Shown here: one piece after another, positions 39,601-52,771 of the stretch
Layout: the number at the start of each line of letters is the position of its first letter
Numbering within the stretch: the stretch's first letter is position 1
Source: Hymenolepis diminuta
Lineage: Eukaryota; Platyhelminthes; Cestoda; Cyclophyllidea; Hymenolepididae
Assembly: GCA_900708905.1 (NCBI GenBank)
Contig: CAADRB010000040.1
Span: forward strand, 799,265 to 863,264
DNA: 64,000 bases
Reading direction: 5' to 3'
Translations under genes and position numbers: made by a program
The notes under the pieces: generated by a model
What the model saw: only the letters and a program-made list of their open reading frames with translations
Database searches by the model: none
Told to the model about the DNA's origin: nothing

Positions 39601-42600
39601 TAACCATAATTACTTATAGATTTAACCACCATCATCACTTTTTATGTAAATATTCAATTTGATTATCGATTTTTTAAACTATCCAAAACATGCATTTTTG
39701 AACCATACTCTGAGACATAAATCCAATCTCAACTTTTTGATTACATAATTGCAAACATCTCACCGTAACTATTCTTCTACTGGTCTTGCTGCTTTCTTAC
39801 CTTCGAGGTAGTAAAGTTTCTAATGCTGGTAGAGAGAATAGAAGTGGAAGTATCTTCGGCCTGTTTTATCAATTTACAACCTATATCCAGTGTTAAATAG
39901 ATGGATGATGGAATAGACTTCCCTTCAAAAACGATTTTATTTTTCATACAAGTGATTTTTCTTGAAATATAATTATAATTTTCTATCCTTTCTCAAAGAT
40001 AGAGTTCGTATTTATAATTTTCGTTGAGATGAAATAGTAAATTCGTTTGTTTATTTGAAAAGATGGTTCACAACAATTAAAGGAAGCTCTGCATAGGAAT
40101 TTGTTTATTCAAGCTCTTTTTGACACTATTGTGTAAAACCAACATCTGACGTACTATAGACTAAACAAAAAGGCAATGTTTGAGTTTGTTTTGATCAAAC
40201 ATGTCTTATAATTATTAAAAACTTTTATTCAAGTCTCCCAACTCAGGTAGTATGAAGATGTTTAAAACATTGTCCACCCAAGGTACCAGCTAGCAATTTT
40301 TCAAATATTTTCCTGCCATAGAGAGAAGAAAAAAATGAAATGGCAATTTTTGATCTTCTGGCACTTGTTCTCTGAAATTTCGTAAGAATTTTGCAAAAAT
40401 ATATATAACTTGTCTTTTTACAATAAAAAGTTATTCCTTTCGCAAGAGGAGGTTTTCAAAATTTCTTCGACAATCACATATTCAAAGGCAGCCGAAAAAC
40501 TCAATTCTATTTCAAATATTTCAATAGTGAATAATTTATATAACAATATTAGCTCATAATTTATTATACCTGCAATATTAAATACAAATAAGTTAGACGG
40601 CAGAAGTAGTTAGATGTATGTCTTCAATAGTTACCCTTGAACTATTCAATTATGGCATCTTTTGACTGCTGATGTCAAATTTCAACTGGAAATCTTTAAA
40701 TATTACACAAAAGTTGTTCGAAGGTGGGTAAATTACGAGTCAACATGAGCTCGAAAGCATTTGAGCATCGGAAACTACGTAAGAGTATCTTTATCGAACA
40801 GTTGACAATGGATGTCTGAGTAGAGAGAAAGAACAAAAATGTTTTTTTAACTAATTGCAAGTCTATATAACACTCTATGTCCAATACAGGAAAGTAAAAG
40901 CGTTTTCTTTTAGAAGATGGACTTTTAATACTCAAAAGAAAATAAAATGAAAATGTTAGTAGCATTGTTGCGCGATGTCTCCTACTTTAAATACGTATTA
41001 ACCTAAACATTTGTTCATAAACGTTATCTTCCAGTTCAAGATCCTATCAGATCCTACCACATACTATGCTCTTGAATAGTTTAAATAACAAAAATCCTAA
41101 CTACAGGAGAGAGCATATGAATAGCTGATTTCAAAGGAAAAATTTTCTTATGTGAACCAAAATCCTCCATTTGCACTACTTTTGGACTTAAATAATTGTA
41201 ATATTTGTAAATATATTTCCCTAGACAGGGCAAACGTTTGCTAATTATATAAAAAATAATGAAGCCAATATGGTTGTCTGTTTGAGAGTCCATCATTAAT
41301 AGTTAATAGTGAAGGATGACGGAGAATTAAAAATGATAAAGGTTAGTCTCCTGGTTACTGTTCACTTCCAAACAAATTAAAACAAATCAGCAAGAATGCG
41401 TTCGAAAAGCATCTGGATGAGAAGTGTAATAAACTCACTTGATGCTTGGAAAATCTGATTGACATGTGATGCAAGAAAACTCTCCCGGTTCTAACCTTGG
41501 GGAAGCACCTAAACACGAGAAAACAGCAAAAATATCTAATAATTCACGAAGCATGGGGATTGTGAAGATGTAGAAATTGAATTAAGGATTCCATGAAGTC
41601 CAAATATTATAGAGTTGTCAACCTTCTCGTTGTGTAGCTACCTAATGTTAGGAAGTTTAAATACTTTGCATTAGGTTCTAAGTTCCTGAGTAACTTCATG
41701 CCCTTTCCATCCAAAGTCGGCTAAATTGCTGAGTTATTGGTTATATTGTTTTGATTATGATCCACAAGTAAATGAGCTTAATGAAGATATTATTATTCCT
41801 ACTTTTTATATAAAATCTATAAATTTTTCATTTGCATTTAAATTTGTCTCTATAATTTCGCAACTCTATAACCTTGTTCTTCCTAAACAAAATTCCTTTA
41901 AGGTCATCCCATTCAAGTATGTTTAAAAGAATGGTGTTCTCGCAAATGTGGAATGTGAGAAACTCTATGGGCTTGGGCATTTCTTTAACATTATCCATTG
42001 TTATAAAACATACTTATTAGGAAAGGAGGTTTTGATTTGACTGTGTGCTTACACTTGACATTTGGAATCTTCAATGCTTTTTGTAGTAAGTAAATAATTT
42101 TGATACATAAACTTATTCTTTCAAGAAAATTATATCTTTTAACATTGATTTAGACTATTTATGAAAGTTGAGAAGAAACAACCGGCCAAATAAATAAAAC
42201 ATAAATATTTAGTTGAGATGAATATTCTTTATTTTTCTCCAAAATTCAGCTTGTAAATCATTTTCTAATATTCCTATTCAAAACAGTAGTATATGATGCA
42301 AAAATTAAACACCCGACCGCGAAAAACAATTATGTACGAACCCTGCATAAAATATACGATATCGATAAGTTGGCACCTATTTTCAAACAATTGATGATTT
42401 ATAATTGCGGTCAAATTTCTTCAAATGTCCTGTTTTGTATTCATTTTTTTCCTTTACTACTGCATCTGCTCCACTGACAATTCGTTTCAAAAGTCTCAAA
42501 TGAAAAACTGATCCTTACAATTTTTTCTCCGGGTTTAAAAACTTCATATTTTCTTATTGTTTCTGTATTTAATAGTTTGATTTTAGATATATCAAGAAGT

Positions 42601-43900
42601 TGAAATGTGTAATTTGGAAGAGCTCCCATTTTAAGAGTGATCTTTGCAAAATTTAAAATTAAGCCCTCGAAAGCATAAATAAATGAATCTTGTATAATCT
42701 TTATTTCCTCTATCATATACAATTATCAGAAATTTAGCGACTGCACTTTCGAATTCAACTTCCTCCATATTACGAATCACGGAAATGTACGGCGTATTTT
42801 GGCAAAACGTGGAGTTCTAAATTGACTGACTAATCAAAGATCCAAATATGCACAAATTAAATAGTTTGATGTTTATGATTTAGATTCCCACACATGAAAA
42901 TTTCAGCTATCAACCTCTAAATATCCACTATGGTAGTAGTAGAAAGGAAAAGAGAGGACGAATTTGAAGATAGTGGAACTTGGCGTAACGATACCTATTT
43001 TCCTCAGAAAAATCGTGCAATGCCAATGACATTCATTAGTACGGAGAAACAGCTCCATATTTAAGCGCTATTTTAATATAAAAGGGAAGAAAACATAAAA
43101 TAAAATGTCAAGACTGTCAGGGGAAAATTATTTAATAAGTTACGTACTCTCATTTTCTCCTTGACAGTCATTCCACTCAGATTTGAGGGGAATTCAAATG
43201 TGAGGAGGAGAATTCACATTCGCCCCCCCCCCTTTACTCTTTTAAATGAGCAATTTGAGAAGTTCCACAGATCTGATAAGTTCTTTGGTTTACTGTCAGT
43301 AAGGAAGGAATTTTCGATTCAGTTGTGCATTTTTATGTTGTTCTCTTCATTACCGCTCTCCCATGAGATGTGAGTTTAAAATTTTAGACTTATATATAAA
43401 AGTAAATTTCACCCTTTATTACCTCCGACTATCTGCTAAGCGGCAACGAAATAAATGGCCAAATGGTTGAAATGGAAGCTCTGCAACAAAGCCAATAGAA
43501 AATTAACTTCAGTGATGGATGGTGACGTACAAAATATGATAGAAACATTTGTACTGGAATCATGTATGAAATATCTGAATTCGTAAAGTATAGAATAAGT
43601 TTTTACAAATAAGCGATTATAAACTGGTCGAGATTTAGTACTCTCATTCTCCACTATTTCTACGTTAGTTTTAATACAGTTTACTGATATTAGTGTCCAT
43701 GACAGTTTTTATAAGGCTAAAAGCCAAATATTTTCCTTCCATTTCAAGTTTTAATTTCAGATATGTTTTTGAATTTGGAATTGTAAAGTGGAAAAAATAG
43801 GGCCAAGCCCATGTTTTAGACATTTTTCGAAGGCTTAAAATAATCTGTAATCTTTTGTAAGATGAGTATTGTCTTCTAAATGCCGAAGAGTAGGTCTTAA
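36676..43900. other. Non-coding, AT-rich stretch
   Basis: Nothing gene-like was supported. A C10 run is at 43223-43232, inside the stretch. Open frames such as 42441-42722 (minus) lack splice signals and are AT-typical. Confidence 0.55.
43223..43232. repeat. C10 homopolymer
   Basis: Ten consecutive C on the plus strand in otherwise AT-rich DNA. Confidence 0.9.
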
Positions 43901-44050
43901 GACAACCTTCATGCAAAGAGCATGAAGTTGGTGAAGAGACATCCGCCCGGTAACTCACTACCTTTTATTCTGAAAATGACACCCGAAAGGCAGATAAACA
44001 TTCCGTGGAGAGATAAGCCGGAAGTTTACACAATCAGAGAGACACACTGA
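43901..44050 (+). other. Coding-like island, 49 codons, unrecognised
   Basis: After TAA at 43898 the frame is open to TGA at 44048-44050 and reads MKLVKRHPPGNSLPFILKMT from ATG 43922, then PERQINIPWRDKPEVYTIR. GC content is clearly higher than in the flanks, and the high-GC patch continues to about 44140 in another frame. This suggests a decayed or frameshifted coding segment. No family is recognised. Overlapping minus-strand frames exist but read less like protein. Confidence 0.25.
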
Positions 44051-45104
44051 TGAAGTACTTGAAAAAGGAAATCCCAAGACGACACACTGAGCATGGAGGA
44101 ATCGGAGGCTGAAATTGTCATTACCGGGACATTTCAGTCCAAACATGAATTTAGGAAATACGTCCTTTTCAAATGTATTTCGTTAAGAGTTTATTATGAT
44201 TCATGAAATATTATTCGCAACATGAGGATAATTTTAATTTTTTATTATGAAAGAGCGATTAAACAAGGAGAGACCAAAGGTCCCTCGTTGAGGGTATAGG
44301 GGGGGAAATTAAGAAGTTCAGAAGTCAGATTATAAAAAGAACTTTATTTCATTTGAATTTTAGAGTTTGCATCGCTATGTCATGCTCTGTCTTAAAGTTC
44401 GACGTTTCCATGCAAATTCGTGTCCCCACTCTTCAGAGTATTTTGATCAATTGCTTAATTGGGATGGTGAAATTTTGGCTGTTAGGAAATTGAATTATTG
44501 TCGACTTCAGAATAATAAAATAGCTATTATTAGATAATTTCGTATTGTGAATGAATTAGCCTTTTTTAATTTCATTTGGTCAAACTACTACTCAGTTAAT
44601 GCTTTTGTAAGTTCACAATTGAGAAATCAATGAAGTTGCCTTCAAATTGCTCTCATTGTTTTCATTACGTTGGGTTTACTCAAAAGATTTCTGTATTTTA
44701 TCTAATATAATGGGTAGTATGATTTATTCGAAGCAATTACTGTACACACCATAAATGAGTTTAAAGTAGCTCTAATCCCAATTAAATCTACTTTTATTAT
44801 CTGATTATGTAATGCTTAGAGATATCCCTAGTAAATCGAGAGATTTTCTTGGAGACAGTCTTTCCCAAAATTAGAAGGAGAAGAAAGGGAAATAGAGGAG
44901 AACTGATAGACTGCGAAACGAAACTATGAAAGAGAGTGAAATAGAGGTTTAACCGATTTGAGCTGGTTTACGTGTCATAAGATCACTTACTGACCATTTT
45001 ATGCGTATTTCATTTGACTATTAGGCCAAACAGACCTAAAGGTCACCATGTCTATACTAAGACTAATAATTAAAGTAAGTTATTAAATGCATTCATAATT
45101 TCTC

Positions 45105-45170
45105 TTAGTTGTGCGATTCGTCTCCTGTTAATAGATAACGGGCATCGATACCGTGACATCTGATAAAAAT
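45105..45170 (-). repeat. SINE-like copy, diverged
   Basis: The minus strand reads ATCAGATGTCACGGTATCG and then ATGCCC, matching the family head (CAGAGGTCACAAGATCGATACC) with several changes. The tail is weakly similar to the other copies. Confidence 0.35.
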
Positions 45171-48100
45171 ATCTTGGGAAACGCTTCCTTATCATTATTT
45201 AAGAAAAAATCCAATATTCCTTTATGACAATTTCCCTTATGTTTCCTCTATGTTCCTCGACCGACTTATACGTGTCCAGTGGCCCCAAAGATAGGGCGGA
45301 GTTATCTCTACACAGCTAAAGATTTCCTGCAATTTAAATTTCATAGTTAAAACTGCCTTGGTACCGTGCAGACATCTTCGTCTTGATTTCCTGCTCCTTA
45401 ATAGTACTAATCAGACGCACTCTACGACGACGTGGAAGTATATGAAAATAGTTACGAGATGAGAATTAACAGAGGAACTTTTGATAATGTTCATAGAAAA
45501 CTTTATAAAAAACAGTGCGTGCACTTTAACTAAATATATAAACAGATTTCAAAAAGGTAGATATTTAAATAAAAATTATATACAGAGATAAGAAAAATGT
45601 TTAAACCAATTAATTAATATTCCAAATGATCAAAATGATATAAATATAAATTTTTGTGTGAATTATATCAAGCTCAAATGAGTACATAGCCAAGTCTTTG
45701 TTCATTATAACCTCACTTGCTGTAATGTGTAGAACCGTCTGTGTAAGGTAGTGGTTCTAATTATCTTCACTTTTGAGCGTCACTTTTATTTTCTCAATTC
45801 AGAATATTCTCTTTCTTTTATAACTTTGAAAATGAATTTAAACTGAAAAACTCAATTACTAGGGATCTGTCGGGGAAAAATTAAATTATCCCTTCTTCAG
45901 TCAATTAAATTATAGAAATAAAGCAAAAATATTATTTAAATAAATTTTTTCCTATCATTCATCATTCCCAGATTCATGGTATCCTATGTTCAGTTGGTGC
46001 TAACGTAGATGCTACCGATTATTTGTTTATATTTATGGGTCTTTAATTTCCCATACAGAAAGAAGCGAAATAGCTGAGATCAGTTATATCAAAATTTGAC
46101 CTGAATGTTTCCCCACAAAATATTTAAGACCCAAAAACTTTGCCAAATTTTCTCCGTGAAAACTCGACAGTGATTATTAGAATAAAGTAAAAGTAAACTT
46201 TTACGATTTCACTAAATCATAAGGTAGAAAGGAGACAGAGAATGTGATAGACGAAGTTGTTGCCTTTGTTTACTTAAGAAGGAAGCAAATGGATTTTCAG
46301 TGTGCAAATGGTTCGTTAAAGTCCCGTATTGGTAAGAGGAGAATAGTTCAACAGTAGAATGGAAAATTAAAGGTTGCTATATTAAAATATTGATTTTTGA
46401 ATCAGGTTAATAATATGATGATCACTTACTGTATTTCAAAAGCCTATATTGTATTGTCAAATGGTGACATCAAGCGACCTAATATAAAGATCCATAGGCT
46501 TAAAAGCTGTATTTTTTTAAAAATTTATTATTAAACGAATCCATGTTGATTTGGAGGATTTTTAAGCTCGGCAGTTAAAGGTATGTAAAGTAATTTATCC
46601 GAATGTGAATACATAGGAAACTATCCTTAGTATGGTCTAACTTTGTGATCTTCTTTGAAGAACTTAAATTAACTTATACTTTATAATATATTTGTAATAA
46701 TTAAAGACTACTTATTTTATTCATATTGCTTTCCTTTGAAATAACATTTAAGCTCCTATACAAAGTTTTATGTTAGAGCCTAAGATGTTACCGAAGATGT
46801 GAGTTTTTGTAACTTTTTGAAGTTGACAAACATTACTTTTATTTCTTGTTTGAGAAATGGAGACATTTACTATTTTTCAGTATTTGTAATTTTAAAAATT
46901 TGAAAATAATTTTTGGTTTAAATTAGCTAACTAGTTAAAAGCTCTGAAAACTTGAAGGTGCGAATGGTGCCACCAATCACTTTTTTAATTTAAAGGCTGT
47001 ATCATTTGACCTCGAGCAAATTAAAACCGGTTTTCGGGAATGTGCAGTTATGAAAATGCATTTGGTTGTAAGTATTTGTATATAAAACCGTACCTGCAGT
47101 GCAAATTTAACCAAATTGTCTTCAAAACTAGGATCAACTCTTCAAAAACGCACTCAGATATCTAAAAATACAGTGAACAGGGCAGACACCTACATCGACC
47201 AAATCTGTTAGCCTTTCCTAGTTAAGTCCTAACTTAAAATTAAAAATTCATGTTTGTACAGTAATTACGAATTCTGTGTTAAAATTTCCCTTTTATGGCT
47301 CCTACAATATTAGTTAGCTAGAAAGGTAATATAAAATAATCTTTAGATTGATGAGTCTAGTTTATTAAAAATACCCTCATATCAAAGTTTTTGGAGAAAA
47401 AAAGCAAATTGCAGAATCGGTTTTCAAAAGTGACCGCTTCTTTTGGCTTCCGTCTTTATGGATTGATAAGTTTGTGATCTTAAAAACTGTCTCGTGATAA
47501 ATTTTCATAAAAGAAAATCCGATTTCATTTGGGCTCCGTAACCGAAAATCTCACAAAACATTTATATTATTATTACCAGGGCAAGATAAAAATGTGCAGT
47601 TTTTAATATAAACACATCGTTCATTAGGAGACGATGGAAAAGGAATCAAGCCGAAGATGAGAATAAAGTCAGAGAAGTGCAAATAAACAGCTGGTACACT
47701 TATTTAGTGGATATTACTGAGTTCTTAATTGAAATTTTAAGATTTGTGCCCTAGATTCCTGAGGGAAATTTTCTTTTCGGTGTCCGGAGCTGGCTGACTG
47801 GTTTGTTGTACCATTTTAAAACACCTGTCATCTAGCAGCTAAGATGCTAAAACGAATTTAACACATCAGAGCTCAAACTAGGTCCATTTTTTATGTAAGA
47901 AAGTGCACTACAAGAACGGTTTCAAGAACGGTTGACTTCTCCACTACTTGTTTTAGATGAAATTCGTATCTTGCGCTTTCTCAAAATGTGTAATTGGATC
48001 AAAACCACTTTTAGATGTACAAATGTAATGAACATGAATTGAAAGGTCATGGTTCACTGTTAGCAAATAATTTCAAAATAAGCATTCTTTTACCGATTCT

Positions 48101-48504
48101 TAATGTTCTTTCTCCGAATTGCGGGCGCATTGATTGTCTGCCATCCGAGAAACATACATTTCTTTTTCTACTCTCTCGGGAGTTGACTGACATAGTGGGT
48201 ATTTTTGTCCTGGTGGAAGCTTATTCATTTATTTCAATTGACAACGATTGAAAAGACGGCCCAAAATAATTGCCAGATGGAAATGGAACGATTGTATTCT
48301 CTACTGATTCTCCGATTACAACAAAATGTACCTTTGAATGTCAGTTTCTGCACAGGAGTAAATATACTGCTTTTAGTGGAGTCAAATAATCGATATCCAT
48401 CTTTGTTATGATGCCCATAGAATAGTGGATATTTGGTAGATCAGAGAGGTGGCTACTTATTCCTGTTATTATTATCTCGCACTGTAATATGAAAAAATTT
48501 AAAA

Positions 48505-48875
48505 GTTTTGATTGTGGGAAGCAAATGACATCAAATAACAGAAAGTCAAACAAATCATAAATTGGGGGGATCAAAAGAGTGCTGATGGTGACGTCAAAGT
48601 ATCAAAAGTCCTACTTCATTTGATTCTTGGATTCGGGTTGTACAAAATTTACTAAATAGGTAGTTTAAAATTCAAAGTCACAATTTCATGAATCGTCCCT
48701 TGGACTTAAGCAGTACTTATCTGCATTGTCCAGTGCCTATTGATAATGTTCTTTTGTCTTGAGCCGGTCTTGTCACTTCAATACATTTTAACTTCCAATA
48801 GTTGAATGGACAAAATGGTCTTACAGCAGCTTTGAGTTTTAACAAAGAGATGTGTTAGCTAAAAATGTTTGACTA
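48505..48875 (+). repeat. Long copy of dispersed repeat family R2
   Basis: Counterpart of 31780-32165 (anchors listed there). Internal text CATTGTCCAGTGCCTATTGA, then CTTGTCACTTCAATACATTT, also matches the shorter copies, giving the family a minimum length of about 350 bases. No coding potential or terminal repeats were recognised. Confidence 0.65.
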
Positions 48876-50174
48876 TCTGACTTGTCTAGTTGTTTCTAAA
48901 TCCTTCTTCCCCGCGTTTTTCAATTTTCTTAATATATGAAAGCGTGAATTTTCTCTGAAATTACTGAATTAATTCAGCCATTCATACCGGTTTATTTCTC
49001 AGACTTTTACCTCAGGTGTTTTAAGCATTAGCAAAATTGAAAGAACTTCATCTTCACCATCAGTTGACTTACATTTCGATTTTTGTATCCCAAAAGAACT
49101 GCATCTGATTAACCAGTTTTTCGGTTTTCATATCTCCCGTCTAACACACTACCCGACATTTAGTCTTCGTACCACAATCCATAAAAGTGATCAATTTCGG
49201 TCTATTTATTGGTTGTCCTCTCAATAAAAGTTGCATTATATTTTGTGAGAAATCCGATTTGACAATTTTGCATGGATTAAAGAGAAATTTACAGATTTTA
49301 TTTCTTTTGCATGGGATCTTCGATCATTTTTGCCTTTATATGCAGTCTTGCAACTGTTGTAACCACCTTGTCAATTACTGCTTTCTGATTCAGATATATT
49401 TAACAGATTAATTTAATTTTTTGAACTACAGGTATTCCTCTTTCTTCTTTCAAGCCCTGAGTAACCGCAGTCATTAGTGAAACCTCAATGTATATCTAAT
49501 CATATTAGAGTAACAGCTTAAGATTACGCTGGTGGCCACTTATCCCCGTATCAGAGGCGATATTGTTTTACAGTATTTCTCACACTTCCTGTTTTTATTG
49601 CATAAAAGATCATAATGAACTATTTCAAACCGTTTAGCAGAACAGTTAAGTGACGTTCGTCACTTTTAGTTTTTCTTCCATGCTCAGTATTGAAACTACA
49701 TAAAATATTACGAATTGCTATATCTTCACGAATAGTGCAAGAGATAAGAATGAAGAACTGTGATGAAACTACTCAAGCATTTTTTAATGCAAAGAACGAG
49801 CGTTGACAATAATAGCTTTATAACCAAAATCTAGTCTTCTTCTCTGTGCAAATGAAAAGAGGAAGTCTACCAGCACTAACTTCACTATATGAACTCCTCT
49901 ACACTTATTCTCCTTTGGGCCTACTCTGCATGAAGAAGAATTGCAGACATTTAATTATGATAAACATTTAAAATTTAAACCAATTAATAGTTAACAGAAA
50001 CTAAAATGGTAAACAACTCAGTAGATCCTTTGTACAGTATATTTTTCCTGCTAAATATTTCCTACGTATAAATAAGAAAGTTTCATTGTGAAAGAATTTT
50101 ACAGCTCTCGTTTTGGATGAAGAAGCCTCCTTGGTGAGAAAATCGAATTCACTCACTTCTTTACCACCCGAACT

Positions 50175-50275
50175 CAACCATTTCGGTTGAACATTCCGCT
50201 CGCCGGATATGCATCTGTGAACCTTGAACCCTTAAACTCTGACTCCATAGAAAAGCAGCTTAATAGCTGCACAAA
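50175..50275 (-). repeat. SINE copy, diverged head
   Basis: On the minus strand the head reads GTCAGAGTTTAAGGGTTCAA followed by GGTTCACAG, with a near-consensus B box. The tail CCGGCGAGCGGAATG then TTCAACCG aligns with CCGGTGAGCAGAACG then GCCGATCG of the copy at 575-670. Confidence 0.45.
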
Positions 50276-52281
50276 CAAGATATGAGATGCGTATGAAATT
50301 TCTGAAAGGATTTGAATAGAAATAAACCTGCAGGCTCATAAATCAGAGCATGAATCACTAAATTCTGTTCGAAAGATTTTAATTGCTAAATCATTCAGGT
50401 GACATTTTACCAACTGGTGATTAGCCATTAAACCGCAATGAAGATTTATGTTTCGATAATTATGTGATGGGGCTGGCTTGTCACTGAATGAATCAACCCA
50501 ACCTGATGTCACCTTGAGGTCGAATACCCCTTCTCCATGTTTCCCTCCTCCTTCCACCCTCCTAAAATAGCGAATGTTTTTCCTCCGACCCGAAGAAACA
50601 AGTCCGGTTAGTCATCGTGATCCTCATAAACTGACTGTTTTTTACTGAGGAAAAAAATATTTAGGCATAGAAACTAATATTTTAGCAGAAATAACGACAA
50701 AAATCAATTTCACTTACTTCGGATTAATTTTTGGAATGTTTATCTCTGGAAATCTAACCCTTGTGCGTCTGCTTAATAAAATATGAAGATAAAGTTAAAT
50801 TAAATTAAAGAAAATTTGCGACGTGTCAAATTGCGGCTTTCAAAATCGGATTGTTGGTTATCTGTACTTTACGCTTACCAATCTTGAAAATAAATTAATG
50901 TAAATAAATTAAATTTCGTTATCCTCAAAAAGGGAGATGTTTGTATAGGAATAATAGTAAATATTAAATTTAAATACTCAGTAATGATAAATAATTGCTC
51001 TAATTATTTCGGATTATTCTGACTTAGCTAATGGAATTTTAAAATAGGACACCAATACCGACGGATTGAATAAAACACACGATGTGATTACGCAGCAAAA
51101 TTTATTCGATCTAAGAGTAAAGCACAAACAAAGGATAGCATGAATAACAATGCTCGATGGGCAAAAAGCCATCACCGTTGAATGACGCAATCGCTTTCCG
51201 AACTGTCAAAAGCTTATACAAACATAAACAACTGTAAATGAATGAGAGAAAAATCGAAGCGGACACAACTCGATGATTACACATTCAGGTGCGAGGGTAT
51301 AAATGAAAAATTGATCAAGAATCACGTCACTACAGTCATGAACATTTGAAAAATCTTTTGAAGGAAAATAAGTGTAAAACCTGAGCATCTAGATTTTGAA
51401 AGAGGTCATTCTCCAACTAAATGCTGGATTTGATGAATCTGATCTGTAATTGTATCGATCTCCAAAAGGATTGGATAAAGTTCAAATCGAGATTACTACT
51501 CAAAATTTTAGGTCATCTGTATGGGAAAGAAGAAATGCTAACAAAATATTCATCTGGACACGGTTTTGTTCAAATTAACTGACGAAATATGATCAGCTAT
51601 TGTTGAAAATAAAAAAAGAATTGGACAGTGAAGTGTAAATCCTTAAATATTATATTTACAAAAGGCGGAAATATGAAGAGCTAAGATTTTTCATGAACTT
51701 AAGTTGCCCTTGATAATGTGATGATATCCAAGATACCTGGATATATCGTTAGTTACATCCTGGATACGCAGCTGATCATAATTTTCAGGTCGATTTAGGG
51801 ATTTTTGCCTTGGTTTTCATAAATGAAAGTTTGTGTACACTCGTATTTTTAGTGCTACATTTCACGAACCAGTTCTAGTTTGATAGATTTCAGAAAACGG
51901 GTTTAAAGATTAAATTCTCATAGAGATCTCAAACATCCCGAAATGGCCACTCTGGGAATGTTGTTTTCAGCGTTGCGCATCTCCTTAACGAGATCTTATT
52001 TTAAAAGAACTACAACTGTTATTTTCTGAACACTCGAGCTAGAGAAAAAATGAGAACACATCAAAGCGCGCATCTAGACTTTTTTATCATCAATAGTAAA
52101 GGTGATTGCAGAATACTTTAGATCAACCACTTATCATCACAATTTACACATGACGATCAGCTTTTTAAATTGAAGATGCATTGGAGATACAACCTCCGTG
52201 AATCACAACTTAGATATTTCAATGCTAATACCCTAAGGCGAAAGTACTATCTCCCCAAGCTACTTTTTCGACTATATGGCG

Positions 52282-52287
52282 TTTATT
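52282..52287 (-). terminator. Possible polyadenylation signal of the teneurin transcript
   Basis: An AATAAA on the minus strand lies about 490 bases past the teneurin stop. The intervening DNA has no competing gene. AT-rich sequence makes chance matches common. Confidence 0.25.
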
Positions 52288-52328
52288 TTCAATCGACTTT
52301 AACCTAAACTAAAGAGCTTTCTCTACTT

Positions 52329-52339
52329 AAAAAAAAAAA
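52329..52339. repeat. A11 homopolymer
   Basis: Eleven consecutive A on the plus strand, within the presumed teneurin 3' UTR. Confidence 0.9.
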
Positions 52340-52771
52340 CAATTTTCAAGTTCATGTATCACTTAAATTATGATGTGAAGTGGGCTTGGCACAGTGCTTT
52401 CAATATCACCTGATTCCCCAAATGCTTTGCTACTCACAAACTATCAGTAGCAGGATAAAAATGAAAATCATGATGCAAACATTATTTACAGGCAAGTTGG
52501 AGGAACAAATACAGAAGGCATTTTCGTTCGGGAGAGGGACTGCCTAAATGCAACTCACAAAGCAGGTGACTGAGAATATAAGGAGGGAAATACGAGATAG
52601 AGATAGGAGAGAGAATAAACATAGGATAGATCGCACAAGATACATGATCAGTTTCATCAATCAAAACACTCATAGATTTAAATGGGGAGATCTTTAAAGA
52701 AAAGAGAGTTTGTATTTACTTAAACACAGAGTTTTCGTGGTGAAAGACAAAGCAACGCATAATAGATATTC

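Larger units (their letters stand above)
44051..52771. other. Non-coding stretch up to the teneurin 3' end
   Basis: No exon was supported. It includes SINE-like copies at 45105-45170 and 50175-50275, an R2 copy at 48505-48875 and an A11 run at 52329-52339. The part just left of 52772 should be the 3' UTR of the minus-strand teneurin gene. Confidence 0.55.

Noticed and set aside
42441..42722. Minus-strand 93-codon open frame
   Set aside because: Reads partly like protein but has AT-driven composition, no splice signals and no recognised motif.
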